A stretch of 64,000 nucleotides of DNA from Symbiodinium natans (Eukaryota; Sar; Dinophyceae; Suessiales; Symbiodiniaceae), in assembly GCA_905221605.1 (NCBI GenBank), contig CAJNDS010000090.1, forward strand, positions 62,001 to 126,000, given 5' to 3'. The notes under the pieces were generated by a model. It saw only the letters and a list, made by a program, of their open reading frames with translations, was not told the origin of the DNA and searched no databases. Position numbers and translations under genes: made by a program. Positions 18,161 through 29,949 of the stretch are shown in pieces; within the stretch, counting starts at the first letter, position 1; the number at the start of each line of letters is the position of its first letter.

Positions 18161-18474
18161 TAGTCTGAGGGTTCAGTAGGGGATGGGATTAGGGGGACCC
18201 TTTGGGGATAAAGACCCTCTGTCTAAGGGTCCCCCTTTATCCTACCTAGGGTTGAGGATCCTGGGGGGTTTGGGGTGTCAGGAACTGTTCTGCTTGACCT
18301 TACGCTTTTCAGTCAGCACACCGCCCAGACCCCACAACCCAAAAGAAACCCGGAGCCTGCCGACGAATGCTACAGGCATGGGTGCCCTCAGCAAGAAGCC
18401 GAGCTTCTTTATGCAGCTTGGTTGCAACATATGCGCTCGAAAAGCATAGGTTTGGGGGGGCCCTCAGGTAGACT

Positions 18475-19828
18475 GCCAGGAGGCGCGGTGACGTTGGCCT
18501 TGACGGCCACCTTCCTGTTGCTGGCCTTCCGAGCTTCTGCGAAAAAACCAAAGACGAAGGAGGAGTTCTCTAAAGGCCTTGTAGGGCTGCACGGGGAGTT
18601 GGGAGCTGATTCGGGCTTCTCGGATCTTGATTAGAGCAGAGCGTCTGCGTAGACAGCGCCCGCGGAGGCCGCCACGACGGCGGCTGCGGAGAACGGCGCG
18701 CTGGAGGGCGCAGGTCGTGCCTCGCGCAGGATTTAATAACTCAGGCTTTAGGGCTTCCCCCTACCCCCCCCTTGGGTGTCGGGGCTCGGAGTTCGGGAGT
18801 TGGGGAGGTAGAGAGGGAGTTTCGGGATTCAGAGCAAACCAGGGCTGCATCCTGCCTGCTGCTGCGCCTGGGTGGTTGCGCGAAGGGCGCCTGAAACGGA
18901 AAGGGGTGCTGTACCTCTCAACTTCTCCCTGATCCCTGAACCCTCAGAACCCCAACACCTCCGCCCCTCCCCTCTCATCCCAAACCCTCCACACCCCCCC
19001 AAACCCAAACCCCGAACCCGAAGTGCTCCTGCAACACTGTAACCCTAAACCCTAAACCCCAAACCCTAAACCCAAACCCTAAACCCCAAACTCCAAACCC
19101 TAGACCCTAACCCCGAGCCTTTTGGCTGGCTGCTGGTTCCGGCGATGAAGGCGCTTCCCGCCACGACGGAGGCCAGGCCTTCTTTAGGTATGCTTTGAGG
19201 AATTAGTTCAGAGGGCTTAGAGTTTTGAGCTTAGAGTTTTGACTTTAGGTATGCTTTTAGGAATTAGTTCAGAGGGCTTAGAGTTTTGAGCTTAGAGTTT
19301 TGAATTTAGGGAAAGCTTCGAGCCTGGGGTAGAAGTATCCGTGCAGCAACGGCTGTACATTCGCAAATGTTGTTGCGCCCATTGCTTGGCCTCGCTTTCC
19401 TTGCTTGCTCGGGCAGGGCATCCCCTTTCCGAAGACGCACTAAACCCTAAGCCTAAACCCTAAACCCTAAACCCTGCGGAAAACCGAGGCTTGACTTTCA
19501 AAAAGGTCATCAGCCACTGAAGACCATCATCACAAAACCCTCACCAACCACCCCCTCCCCCCTGCAGGTTTCGAAAGCTAATCTTATTAATCTTATTAGT
19601 ATTATTAGTATTATGAGTATTAATAGTATTACATAGTATTCTTAGTATTACTAGCATTATTAGCATTATTAATATTCTTATTCGTTTTCTGAATATTCAT
19701 AATTTTAATGTGAATAACATGCATAACATCATTACTACTACCAATAACATTCTGAACGCTAACAATCTCATCTTTCTTAATACTGTCTGGGCGCCCAGGC
19801 CCACGGCCGTGCCAACCTTGGAGGCCAT
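18475..19828 (-). CDS. LHC polyprotein, presumed N-terminal targeting exons
   Basis: These minus-strand exon candidates are rich in Ala, Ser and Val, as expected for a plastid signal plus transit peptide. They are: ATG at 19828 (MASKVGTAVGLGAQ), about 19186-19115 (GLASVVAGSAFIAG), about 18730-18640 (APFSAAAVVAASAGAVYA) and 18536 to about 18475 (ARKASNRKVAVKANVTAPPG). The last has a clear pyrimidine-rich acceptor ending TTTTTTCGCAG. Exact donors and phases could not be settled here, and the start codon is the first plausible one rather than a proven one. Their position directly upstream and in order with unit A supports the call. Confidence 0.45.
19186..19312. repeat. Tandem duplication of about 62 bp
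   Basis: The segment TTTAGGTATGCTTTGAGGAA... to GAGTTTTGA occurs twice in direct order with only small differences. It lies beside the presumed second exon of the LHC gene. Confidence 0.75.
19575..19720. repeat. TTATTAGTA-type AT-rich simple repeat
   Basis: Irregular repeats of ATTATTAGT and TATTAATA give a strongly AT-rich island in otherwise GC-balanced DNA, just 3' of the presumed LHC start exon. Confidence 0.8.
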
Positions 19829-19916
19829 CCTGCTAATGGAGAATGTGGACAGCTCTGTGCGTCGAGCACAAAAAATTCTTCGAGCCCCGGCTTTGGGCTC
19901 TGCGGCCGGGCGAGCG

Positions 19917-20050
19917 GGTTTAGGGTTTAGGGTTTAGGGTTTAGGGTTTAGGGTTTAGGGTTTAGGGTTTAGGGTTTAGGGTTTAGGGTTTAGGGTTTAG
20001 GGTTTAGGGTTTAGGGTTTAGGGTTTAGGGTTTAGGGTTTAGGGTTTAGG
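19917..20050. repeat. TTTAGGG array upstream of the LHC start
   Basis: About 19 perfect heptamers begin roughly 90 bp upstream of the presumed LHC start codon, in the 5' flank or 5' UTR region of the gene. Confidence 0.95.
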
Positions 20051-20099
20051 GGCTTGTCTTTTCAGCGCAGCAACCTCCCTTGGGCTTTGCAGGGCAGAT

Positions 20100-21830
20100 C
20101 TCTTCAACCGTGGGAGGCTCTCACTTCTGAAGCGCTGTATATACACCTGTGGGCCCCTGCAAGATACTTCCGAGCGAAACTTCACAGTGTCCTCTGAAAC
20201 CCCTCGGTCGGCCTAAACCCTAAACCCTAAACCCTCATCCCTGGTCCCCTAAGCGCTCGCATCTGGGTTGGTTTTTTGTCTGCTTCGCGGAGGAGGCGGG
20301 CCCCTCCCCTGGCCTCCTGACCGTCTCAGGCAACCGAGTTTTTTGGGGCTTCGGGGCAGATCCCTTAATTTGGGGGATTTAAGATGATTAGGGGGCACCC
20401 TTCTTTGGGGTCCTTGTTGTAAGGGGATCCTACTATTTGGGGGTCGGGGGTCCCCTGTTTTCGTAAACCCCCTTTCTGGCTTCGTTGATCTAGATACTTG
20501 CAAGTGCAGGTCACTGAAAGTTGCGCCGGTCAGTGAGGACAGGCCATTGATGGTTGAGGTCTTGCGCCGTCTGATGATCTTCGCATGCCAAGAATCGCCA
20601 AGCGAGGCCTACGGTTCTAAGTTTTGGGGTGTTTAGGGCTCCACGCAAGGCCTCTAGCACCAAGAGGAAGGGGCCCAAGCCAAACGCTTTCTGGGGTCTT
20701 TGGTGGCCGTGGCTGTCAGTGCTTGTGGCAGCCGGCAGTGACATAGTAGCGCCTTCGGCCGCGACGTCAACCCCGAACGCCATAAAAACTCAGTACATTC
20801 TCAACCTCTCACCTGTGACCACCCCCTGAACTGATAAGCCCCGAAGCCCTAAAGCGCCTTACCCTAAACCCTAAACCCTAAGCCCTAAGCCATAAACCCT
20901 TAGTAAAGGTCCCAAAGGCACTTGCGAGCCGCTGAGATTTGTTGGTTTCGGGGTTTCGGGAGTTCAGGGCTTTTTGAAGCTACCCTAAACCCTAAACCCT
21001 AAACCCTAAAGCCTAGACCCTAAACCTAAACCCTAAACCGAAACCCTAAACCCGTCCAAGGCCCCTCAAAGCCCTACGAAGCTCCGAGAAGAGTCCTGAA
21101 GATGCTCCACTCCGATTCTTCGCAGGCGCCGCTGCAAGCCCGAAGTCCCGAAAAAAGGGTTTAGGGTTTAGGGTTTGGGGTTTAGGGTTTAGGGTTTGGG
21201 GTTTAGGGTTTAGGGTTTAGGGTTTAGGGATTAGGGTTTAGGATTTGGGGTTTAGGGTTTAGGGTTTGGGGAGGCCCTGAACCCCAAACCCCTTCCGTCG
21301 TCGGAAGTGCCTGCAACCTAGGCGTCTGGAAGCCTTCGGAAGGTGCGGGGCCGGGGTCCAAAAACCCTAAACCCTAAACCCCTAAACCCCAAAAACCCTA
21401 AACTCTAAACCCCCAAACCGTTAAAACCCCAAACCCCAAACCCCAAACCCTAGAACCCTAAAACCAGCACATCGACACAAACATCTTGCAGCCCGTGCTC
21501 CGTTTGGTGCGTCCTATGTCCTCTTCTGATACCTCGGCTCGGGTTTGGGGTTTAGGGTTTGGGGTTTGGGGTTCAGGGTTTAGGGTTAGGGTTTTCGGTT
21601 TTCGGTGTTCGGTGTTCGGTTTTCGGTTTTCGGTTTAGAGTTTAGGGTTTAGGGTTCAGGGTTTGGGGCTGGTACTTTTTGAACCTGTCTGGCCCCGCAC
21701 CTCGGTTTGACTGGAGACCCCACGCCTTGGCTTCTCACTCCACCGTCTTTCCGGCCCAGCTTTCTTCCCCCTAAACCCTAAACCCTAAACCCTAAACCCT
21801 AAACCCCAAGCCCTAAACCCTAAACCCTAA
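20100..21830. other. Intergenic or intronic repeat islands, no gene supported
   Basis: The stretch holds a degenerate family 1 palindrome (about 20345-20470), short TTTAGGG, CCCTAAA and TTTGGGG blocks (20868-20900, 20985-21050, 21160-21270, 21365-21460, 21541-21665) and unique pieces between them that could be exons. None is convincing. Confidence 0.5.
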
Positions 21831-21832
21831 AC

Positions 21833-22350
21833 CTCCACCGCGCTTGCAAAAGCTTGCGAAGCTCGCGCTCTCCCTGACTCTCCCCTCTTGGTACCCCAGT
21901 AGCCATATTACAATAATAAGGGCACCCTTTTTTGGTTGGCTTATTTGTAAGGGGAACCTTGAACGAACAAAAAAAAGGGAGAAGGGTACCACTGGGGCTA
22001 CCAAGCCCTAAATCAAACCTTCTCCTCCTCATCTTCTGCTTCGGCTTCTCCTTGGCCTTGCGCATCCCAACCCCAAACCCTAAACCCTAAACCCCAAACC
22101 CTAAACCCCAAACCCTAAACCCTAAACCCTAGTCCCCTCGCTCTCCCCTGGCTGAGTCTGCCGAGGCGCTCGTCGCGGAAAGCCGCGACCTGTCCTCGGA
22201 CCTTGGGATCCGGAGATTTAGAGCTTACTCAAGGTTCAAGGTTCAAGGTTCAAGGCTCAAGGCTCAGGGTTCAGGGTTCAGGGTTTAGACCGGGTCAAAG
22301 AAGTTCAGCTGCGAGCCCTTTTGGCTTTGAGACGCTTCGGGGTGCCCTTC
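21833..22350 (-). CDS. Unidentified gene, four candidate exons
   Basis: The minus strand reads: about 22350-22288 (RPHEGHPEASQSQKGSQLNF, then FDP, GT donor), 22201 to about 22148 (VRGQVAAFRDERLGRLSQ), about 22070-22024 (acidic DAQGQGEAEAEDEEEK, donor AAG|GTTTG) and about 21886-21834 (ESQGERELRKLLQARW, donor AG|GTTTAGGG). Phase fits between the first two. The amino-acid mix and splice borders look genuine, but I do not recognise the protein. A further open stretch (22501-22360, containing PYELLLFSYGKQ) may be an upstream exon. Confidence 0.4.
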
Positions 22351-22509
22351 GTGCGGTCTCAGCCCCCTTGGGGCGCAGGAGGTCTTGCGGGATGCGTTGC
22401 TTGCCATAAGAGAAAAGCAGCAACTCGTATGGTTTAGGTACAGCACAACGTTCAATCTTTTGCATGCACCCCTCAACGAAGCGTGTCCAAAAAGGGGTCA
22501 TCAGGAGCC

Positions 22510-25180
22510 TTTAAGCCTTTAAGCTCCCTGCTCCATGTACTGCTGGGTTACCCCGTCCGTCCCCACAGGCACAAGTCGTGCCTGCAAACTGGGTCCATCT
22601 TGAAGTCGGATCTCCACGCTTAGGGTTTAGGGTTTATGGTTTAGGGTTTCGGGTTTAGGGTTTAGGGTTTCGGGTTTCGGGTTTAGGGTTTAGGGTTTAG
22701 GGTCAGCCCTGAGCCCTGAGGCACTCTGAGGCACTTGGGGTCCCACTCGCTCGCACAAGCGATCTAGCCTGAGCTAGCGGGCATTGTAGGGTCGACTCTG
22801 GACAGGCATCGGCAAGGTGCTATACACCGGGCAAGTACCCTAAACCCTAAACCTCAAACCCTAAACCCTAAACCCTCAACCTAAACCCTAAACCCTAAAC
22901 CCTGAGCCCTAAACTAGTTCTAAAACCCAAAGTTGCTGAAGGGAATGCCTCATTCCACACGAGGTCTCTCATTTCGACATTGGCAGCGGTGGTACAAGTC
23001 TCTTTCTGGTCGCGGGATGGAGGGAGGGAATAGGCATAGACGCAAGCGATGCGAACCTCAAGAAGCACAACCTGGAATGCTGCATGGCCTTGTTGAGATT
23101 TGATGGTTCTCATGGACCTCAAGGACACCCAAACTATAACAGCAGAATTCGCGGACTAAAGCGCTCCATTCCCCTGAGATGCCGGCCACTCATTGGCCAG
23201 TGGCAAAACTTCTTCAGAAGGGCCTCACTGACTTGCGCACGCAGTGCCATCTCGAGAGCGGGTTAGAGCACAGGGCATTCCGAAAAGCGCCTTCAACAGA
23301 CGCCAACTCGGAAGACATTGAAGAGACCTATGCGCCCGCATGCCAAGCGCCTTAAAGCGCTCCCTCTAGAGCTCTCATGCCCTACACACCCCTTGACACC
23401 GATTCGCACCCTCTGAAGCGATGAGCCGCGGGCCGGAATTCTTCCACTTGGCCTTCATTTGCAGCCTCATGGAATGGCCCCAGGGGTTTCAGGAAGGGAT
23501 CCAAGTTCAAGGGCCCTAAGCAACTGTAACAGAAGTTGAGGGGTCTCGGGTTTAGGGTTTAGGGTTTAGGATTTATGGGGTTTTGGGAAACCTTTAGGGG
23601 AAACCTGCGGTCTGTCTCAGAAGAACATACAAGAACCCGAGGGCTTGCACGCCAGGCCAGCCTTGCAACGAAGTCGCCACAAAATTGCCAAGCTCCCTCC
23701 CGGCCCTCAACAAACGCTACTGCAAGTCTTGTGAGAACCCTGCCCAGCTCTCAAAATCTTGCGATCCTGGGTCTTATCTTGGGTCTTATCTTGGGTAGTA
23801 CCTTGGGTCGTACCTTGGGTAGTACCTTGGGTCGTACCTTGGGTATTATCTTGGGTCGTACCTTGGGTAGTACCTTGGTTCCATGCGGGAGCCCTAGCAT
23901 GGTGTCAGGGCTCCATCCCAGAGCTTGGGAGAAGGCCGTGAGGGTCCAGGATTTGGGGTTTGGGGTTTAGGGTTTAGGGTTTAGGGTTTAGGGTTTAGGA
24001 TTTCGGGTTGAGCGTGCAGGGCTTTAAGGTTTGCAGGGCGCAGTCGTATGCAAGTCACAATGCGTTGCAACGAATGTCAACTGTCAAGTTTCGGCTCCTA
24101 AGCCTCGTTACTACGTCGTTTTCGTCGCACTCCGCGCCCTGAACCCTGAGCCCTAAGCCCCGAAGCTCCCGTTGAGAACCCATGGTAATGGTGGTCTACC
24201 CGAGGTTGGAGGCTTCTACCCTTCATCCCCTGGTTTTGGGTACCAGCCACCAGAGCCACGAGCTTCTTCGCGCAACAGCCCCCGCATGCCCCCGCAGGGG
24301 GAGGGGTGGGGTGGGGTCGGGTAGGCTTCTCAAGGCCAGGGTTGCGGATGCCAGGCCGCCCGACTCGCCAGGGGGCGTCACGTCGATTAGGTCGGGGAGG
24401 CTGAGCGTCTGGGCCGCAGGTGGCATCGGGGGGCATGTCGGGGGTAGCGGCTTGAGGTGAATCCTGTACGCTCAACAGGAGAAAGTGCATGAACGTAAGG
24501 CTGTAGGGATTCGTATGAGTATTGTATGGGTATCCCTGCACGTGGAACACCTCGGCAAGGAAGTGCGAGGCTTTCTTCAGGCATCCAGCTCTTCGCCATA
24601 CTCGGAAGGTGGCGCTGCTACTTTTCTCCAGGCTGTTTCTATCGCCCTGAACCTCTTCCTTATAATGCGGTTATAAACGGTCTGTGTAAGAGCGCACGAG
24701 ACACAGAGGAGCGCACAGTGGGCGTTAGGAAGAATCCTCTCGGTACACTGAAAAACCGGTGCACAAGTTCCTTCGAATCTGAAGGAGCTTCTGACACGTC
24801 CGCTTTCGCTGGAAGGCTTCAGGAGTGCTGCCGAGCTACCATGTTCCAAGCCGTTTAGCATTGTGCTTTAGGGTTTAGGGTTTAGGGTCTAGGGTTTAGG
24901 GTAATACCAGACCTAACAGCTAGCTTGCCGAGGTGGGTTGACTCAGCGACTCCGTCCCGTCACTCAGCTTTCTTTGGCCTCTTTCGCTGCGCTGCGCTTC
25001 GAGGTTGATGCCCCTCCATACTCAAGACTGTCTGCAATCGCTAGACCCCACATTGTGCCCCGACGCCGAAAACCCTGCCCAAACCCTAGACCCTAAACCA
25101 CCCCAAATAGACCCTGCACCTTAAACTCTAAGCCGCCGGTAGAAGCCCTAGATCCCCAAAATGTAGGCCCGGAGCAAGTC
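22510..25180. other. Repeat islands and unassigned sequence
   Basis: Telomere-like blocks lie at 22620-22700, 22839-22915 and 23950-24005. Protein-like minus-strand stretches near 22960-23100 and 23170-23270 may be exons but could not be placed in a gene. Confidence 0.4.
23757..23880. repeat. 12/24-bp minisatellite CTTGGGTAGTAC / CTTGGGTCGTAC
   Basis: About ten 12-bp units alternate AGTAC, CGTAC and TTATC endings. The repeat keeps frames open on the plus strand (LGSTLGRT), which explains the ORFs seen here. No independent sign of coding. Confidence 0.85.
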
Positions 25181-25199
25181 CTAAACCTCAAGAGCCTTC

Positions 25200-26306
25200 A
25201 GCCCTACAACTGAGACTCGCACGCCGCTCAGCTTGTCCGTTCCCAAGGTCATGGAAAACCCGACTTCTGCTTCGTAGTTGAAGCCTTTGGTGGAGGGTGC
25301 TTGAGGTGTCAGCGTTGGGGCTTGGGAAGTTCAGGGTATTTACCATGGTGCAGCGCAGAGGGTGTGGGGATTTGGGTGTATAGGGCCTAGGGCTAAAGCC
25401 GAGACCCTGCGTCTCACATCGGTTGGGTTTCCAGGCTTCATCACCTTTCGTGCGACTGAGGGGAGGGGGTGGGGGGGGGGGGGTTATAAGCTTGGGGCAG
25501 CGCGACACAAAAGGTATTCAGTGGAAGCTCGCGCACCTACCAACTGGCTTGGTGCCCGAACACAACCCCAAAAACTCGAAATAAACACCCTAAATTTTAG
25601 GGCCCAAAAACAACCCTAAACCCTAAACCCTAAACCCTAAACCCAAAAACAAAATGAAAGCCCTCTTCAGGGTTCCCTCTCTGTGGGCCCCGGCCGTGTC
25701 GGACCTGCTTTCGAACATACACGATGTGGGCCTGGGCACATGCTGCCAGCCCTTTGGGGCCAGGGCATGCCACCTCCCCAACCCCGCATCTCGCACGCAA
25801 AAACCAAAACCCTAAATCCCTTACTCCTATAGTCCCCTTAGAACCTCAAAAAAAAAGCTACTTTTAATATCCTCTTGGGTTTCACATGAACAAATAATTT
25901 TCCCCCAGGGGGATAGAGCCGGGCCTCGCCACTCAGCGACTTCACCTTCGTCACCTGAGCGCTTGCTTTGCCCGCAAGCGGCTCAAGGTTCAAGAACAGG
26001 GTTTAGGGTTTAGGGTTTAGGGTTTAGGGTTTAGGGTTTAGGGTCTAGGGTTTAGGGTTTAGGCATACTTTCGCGGGCCCTTGTCCACTTTCAGATCAGG
26101 GAGGGGAACTTGCTTGGCTCGGGCTTCGCAGTTTGTGGGGAGATCTTGCTGTACGAAGCTGCTGCCCGAGCCCCCCCTGAAAACTAAGCCCTAAACCCCA
26201 GACCTCAAACCCCAAGCCTAAAACCCTAACCGTAAGCTGTGCCCCAAGACCGGCGTGCCTTGGCGGTGACTTCCCCGATGCTGCCGTCAGGCAGGGTCAC
26301 CTTCAG
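25200..26306 (-). CDS. Unidentified gene, three candidate exons
   Basis: The minus strand reads: 26306-26259 (LKVTLPDGSIGEVTAK, preceded by the acceptor TTTTTTGCAG and followed by a GC donor), about 26156-26084 (QDLPTNCEARAKQVPLPDLK) and about 25300-25200 (KGFNYEAEVGFSMTLGTDKL, then SGVRVSVVGLK). The first two join in phase. The first exon has the flavour of a small beta-rich domain, but nothing lets me name it. The remaining exons of the gene were not found. Confidence 0.4.
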
Positions 26307-26309
26307 CTG

Positions 26310-28830
26310 CAAAAAAGCGCATAATATGGCCACCTCTCTGTATTATGCTCCCTTTTGCCTTTTGGGGCTGCTGTTGTAAGGCGGCCGCTGGTATTTAGGG
26401 TACCCCCCAAAAAGAGACCAGAATTTTGTGAACTGACCATATGGAGAACAGGAGGCCCCTTGGCCCTCATGTCTTCGCAGACCATCCAGTGCTGAGCATC
26501 TGACATTGGAGCTCGAAACGCAGGCATCGCTGAGCCTGCGTGGGCAAGAAGCTTGAAGCATCGGCAGACTGTCCCGGCTACACCCTGACCCGGAGAGGAC
26601 TAAAGCCACACGCCCGAAGCACAACATAGTTTTTTGACCAACAGATTGCTGCCTGTCAAAGATTTACAAAGGCATCTTGACCGGTGTTGCTCTATGATTT
26701 GTGAGCCCTAAACCACCCTGAACCTGACTGCCCGACAGCCCGTCCAACAACACTCAAAAACCCACAAAAACTCCCAAACCCACCCACCCAAAAACCCTCC
26801 CTCAAGATTCAGACCCGCAATACAAACGATCCCGAGGTCCCGGCCACGCGCTCAATCTATCCTTCGCCCAGGACCTGGGTGCTGACACCAACTCCGTGCA
26901 TTCTATGTATGCATGTGTTTTTGTACTGTAGGAAGACAGATCATTGCCCCTCCCCCGCTGAAACAAGCGCCTTTATTCGGGAACTAACTCAAGGGTCTAA
27001 AGGAGGGATAGGGTAACGTATGGGCTACTTAGGTTTGCAGCGACAAAATAAGGTATCTATTGGGGGGTTATATAGAGGAATAAGATTTTTAAGGTCCCTT
27101 CTAGGGGTCCCTCCTTATATCCCTTAGGGAACGCTGGCCTCAGGCATATAATGGATGTCATATAGGGGTTTCCGAGATTAGGGGGGTACCTTCTTGGGGT
27201 CCTGATTATAAAGGAATCCTGCTACGGTCCCCTATTGGGCCCATATAGTGGTTTCCACCCCCAAAATACTCCTTATTATAGGAACCCCAAGAAAGGGTAC
27301 CCCCTCTTTTTGGTCAACCCCCATAATGGGGGGAATAAGATTCAGCCGTGAACGAACCTTCATAACTGCCGCCCGTGCTGCGACGCATCCTTCTCCTCCC
27401 AGGTTCCTGCCTGCGTTCGGCCCCAAACCCTACACCCCAAACCCTAAACCCTAAGCCCGAAACCCTAAACCCGAAACCCTAAACCCGAAAGTCCCTAAAG
27501 CCTAAACTATACTAGGGCGGCTTGGGATTGGGGGTTGGGGGAGTTTCGGGCTTTGGAGACTTTGGGGAGGTGAAAGGTTTTGGGAAAGTGGCGGCCTGAA
27601 CCTTGAACCCTTCAAATCTTCAGCCATAATGTACGCATAAACCCGTACACCTTTTGATACAAACCCCATAAACCTTGTAAACCCTTACACCTCAAAACCC
27701 CTGAAAACCCCAAAAACCCTGAAAACCCTAAAAACCCTCAAAACCCGCCTCAAAACCCTAAAACCCTCAAAAACCTCAAAAACCCTCAAAACCCTCAAAC
27801 CCTCAAAACCGTGCTCCCGCTCTGGGCAGGCCTGATTCCACTCGCTGCCCGCCACGGCACCGGAGGTGGGCGACGCGGGGTCGGTGACCTCCGGATGGCT
27901 TCGGGGTCTCGGAGGACAGGCTTGGTGTTCTTGGGATTTAGGGTTTAGGGTTTAGGGTTTAAGGTTTAGGGTTTCGGGCTTGGGGGTTTCGGGCTTAGGG
28001 GTCTGTGAACCTGGGTTAGAACACGTTTTTTTTGTGGGGATTGGGTGATCTTCAATCGACACATTGTAGCCCAAGCCCCGAGTCCAAAACTTTGAACCCG
28101 GTAGGGGCCTAGGCCCTAGGCTGCACCTACGTCACTACGCCACCGCGCGTGGGCCCAGAGGCCACCTGGCGAGGCTGAGCACGAGACCAGCTGCGGCTTC
28201 GGCGCGGCATCGGAGAGGACCTTCGTAGGAGGGGGCTGGGGGGGGGGGGGGGGGGGGAGGGAGAGCTCTCTCTATCAGAACATGCCTCCCCCCTTGCAAA
28301 TGATTAGCTGCTTAGAGGACATCCCTTACAGGTTCTGGCCACCAAAACGGATCAAGGGCCCCAGCAAGGATGAGCGTTTGGGGATCGCGGGGCTCGGGAG
28401 TTATGTGAGCTTCGGGGCCGAGCTCGAGTTCTTGAGAACTTCGTTGGTGCGTGCTGCCTAACGTTTAGGGTTTAGGGTTTAGGGTTTAGGGTTTAGGGTT
28501 TAGGGTTTAGGGTTTAGGGTTTAGGGTTTAGGGTGAGGAATGCGGACTGCCAACCCGAGCGAGGGGCTCTGCAAGCCCATGAACCGCCATGGCACGAAAC
28601 CCAGACCCTGCCAAAGAGAGGAAGCAACAACTTTTGGCGATTTAACAAACCCCTGAATCTGAAAAAACAAATCTTCGCATGGAACAACCTACCCAAACCC
28701 CTCCGCCTGAACCGCCGAACTCCTGGAACTCCCAACGCTCTCAGCCTCAAGGCCCCTTTACGCAGCATCTGATTCAGGTTGGTGGGGTTAAGTCTAGGAC
28801 GTGTCTACGTCGAGGTGCATCAATCACTAT
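26310..28830. other. Repeat-rich stretch around candidate exons
   Basis: Contains two adjoining degenerate family 1 palindromes (about 27160-27340), CCCTAAA variants (27425-27500), AAACCCTCAA runs (27660-27815), a G-run of about 23 (28235-28258) and a TTTAGGG array (28464-28534). A possible start exon reads MAVHGLAEPLARVGSP on the minus strand (about 28595-28535), unproven. Confidence 0.4.
27835..28220 (-). CDS. Two further candidate exons, product unknown
   Basis: The minus strand shows TKVLSDAAPKPQLVSCSASP (about 28220-28120) and VTDPASPTSGAVAGSEWNQA, then CPEREH (about 27890-27812). The second is preceded by an AG acceptor and followed by GTTTTGAGGG, a GT donor inside a telomere-like repeat. 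They lie downstream of the sulfotransferase stop, so they belong to a different gene, possibly the one at 25.2-26.3 kb. Confidence 0.3.
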
Positions 28831-28833
28831 GTG

Positions 28834-28940
28834 GGGGTTCCGAAAATAGGGGACACCTAAAATAGACCCCCAAATAGTAGGACTCCCTTGTAATCAGGAC
28901 CCCAATAAGGTACCCCTAAAAGCGTAAACCTCATTTGCAG
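28834..28940. mobile_element. Palindromic introner-like element, family 1, reverse orientation
   Basis: The left end GGGGGTTCCGAAAATAGGGG and the core CCAAATAGTAGGACTCCCTT are the reverse complement of the core in the 16103-16206 copy. The element lies about 250 bp past the sulfotransferase stop, where it may be part of the 3' UTR. Confidence 0.6.
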
Positions 28941-29185
28941 CTCGATGGAAGGAAGAAAAACCTGAAGTGGCATCGCATGCCAAACAAAGAAGTCCCAACA
29001 TTCGATGACTGCTAAACACTTGAATGCAGACGCACGTGCCAACAAAGACCCAAAAACGAGCACAGCTTTCACGCGCGAGGCCTCAAACTTCGAGCCATGC
29101 CTGTGAGACAGCTGAACATAAGAACCTTCCGCTGTGGCAGCAAGACCTTCAAGTTCCATCGTTGGCAGAAGCGCTCCAAATACCG

Positions 29186-29902
29186 CTAGGTCTCGTCCAC
29201 ATACGGGAACGGGCCATCTGGGATGGGCTTCCCCAGAAAATGCGAAACTGGAGCCCAACTGTCTGAGAAGCTGTACACCAGGAGGCGATCTGCAGGAATC
29301 ACCTGAAGAACTCGCTCGTTGTGTTGCCTGTACGACTCCATGCACCTCTGCCTGGACTCCCCGGATGCGCTCACGTTGCCAAAGTCGCAGCCCCAATACC
29401 GCGCCTCCGTGCAGTAAGAGAACCAGCTGTCTGGCTCGGGGGCCATGACAGAAGGCCATCCAGTAACGCCGAGGGTCATGTTATACACCCACTGCTTCAA
29501 GGGATCCCTGAGCTCACGCCTCTGTCTCCTAATCAGGGCGTCGTAGCTGTCGTACCAGTGTTGCGGGTCTGCCATGGTCAGGATGAACTTGGCCTTGGGA
29601 AAAGCAGACAGCATCTCCGGATACAGAAGATGAAATGGCTCATCCATGGCCGCATCGTAGTTTTCGAGGGCAGGCAGCGCGTCCTCCAACCTTCCGTGGC
29701 CGAAGAGGTAGTGGCACCAAGGCCTTCGAGCCTCGAAGTGAGGGAACCCGCTGTGGAGTGTCCTCAGGCCCAGCTGTGTGAGTGCAGCCGCCATGGATTG
29801 GGTGCCGGTACGTGGTGCGCCCACATCGAGCACCTCCAAAGCCGGGGCCGTCAGAAAATGAAGATGAAGGAAGCTGACCAGGGCACAGGCGAGTCGGTGC
29901 AT
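29186..29902 (-). CDS. Sulfotransferase-family protein, single exon
   Basis: The 238-residue product resembles the Sulfotransfer_4-type family, which moves sulfate from PAPS to an acceptor. An N-terminal hydrophobic stretch (residues ~4-20) looks like a signal peptide or anchor, suggesting the secretory pathway. The P-loop VGAPRTGTQS (27-36) would hold the 5'-phosphosulfate. DEPF (87-90), ILTMADPQHWYDS (107-119) and the C-terminal FLGKPIPDGPFPYVDE are family hallmarks. The position usually held by Arg in the RDP motif is Ala111, so PAPS binding may be altered. I chose the ATG at 29902: the frame is open to 29941 but begins there with GTG. The stop is TAG (29186-29188). The gene has no introns, unlike all its recognisable neighbours. 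The acceptor substrate is unknown. Confidence 0.8.
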   Translation of the reverse strand: MHRLACALVSFLHLHFLTAPALEVLDVGAPRTGTQSMAAALTQLGLRTLHSGFPHFEARRPWCHYLFGHGRLEDALPALENYDAAMDEPFHLLYPEMLSAFPKAKFILTMADPQHWYDSYDALIRRQRRELRDPLKQWVYNMTLGVTGWPSVMAPEPDSWFSYCTEARYWGCDFGNVSASGESRQRCMESYRQHNERVLQVIPADRLLVYSFSDSWAPVSHFLGKPIPDGPFPYVDET

Positions 29903-29949
29903 TCCTGGGTCGTTTGCCTGGAACTCGGAGTTATTGATCACATGGTACC

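Noticed and set aside
29903-29941. Sulfotransferase start at 29941
   Set aside because: That codon is GTG; the ATG at 29902 also places the hydrophobic leader at the N-terminus.
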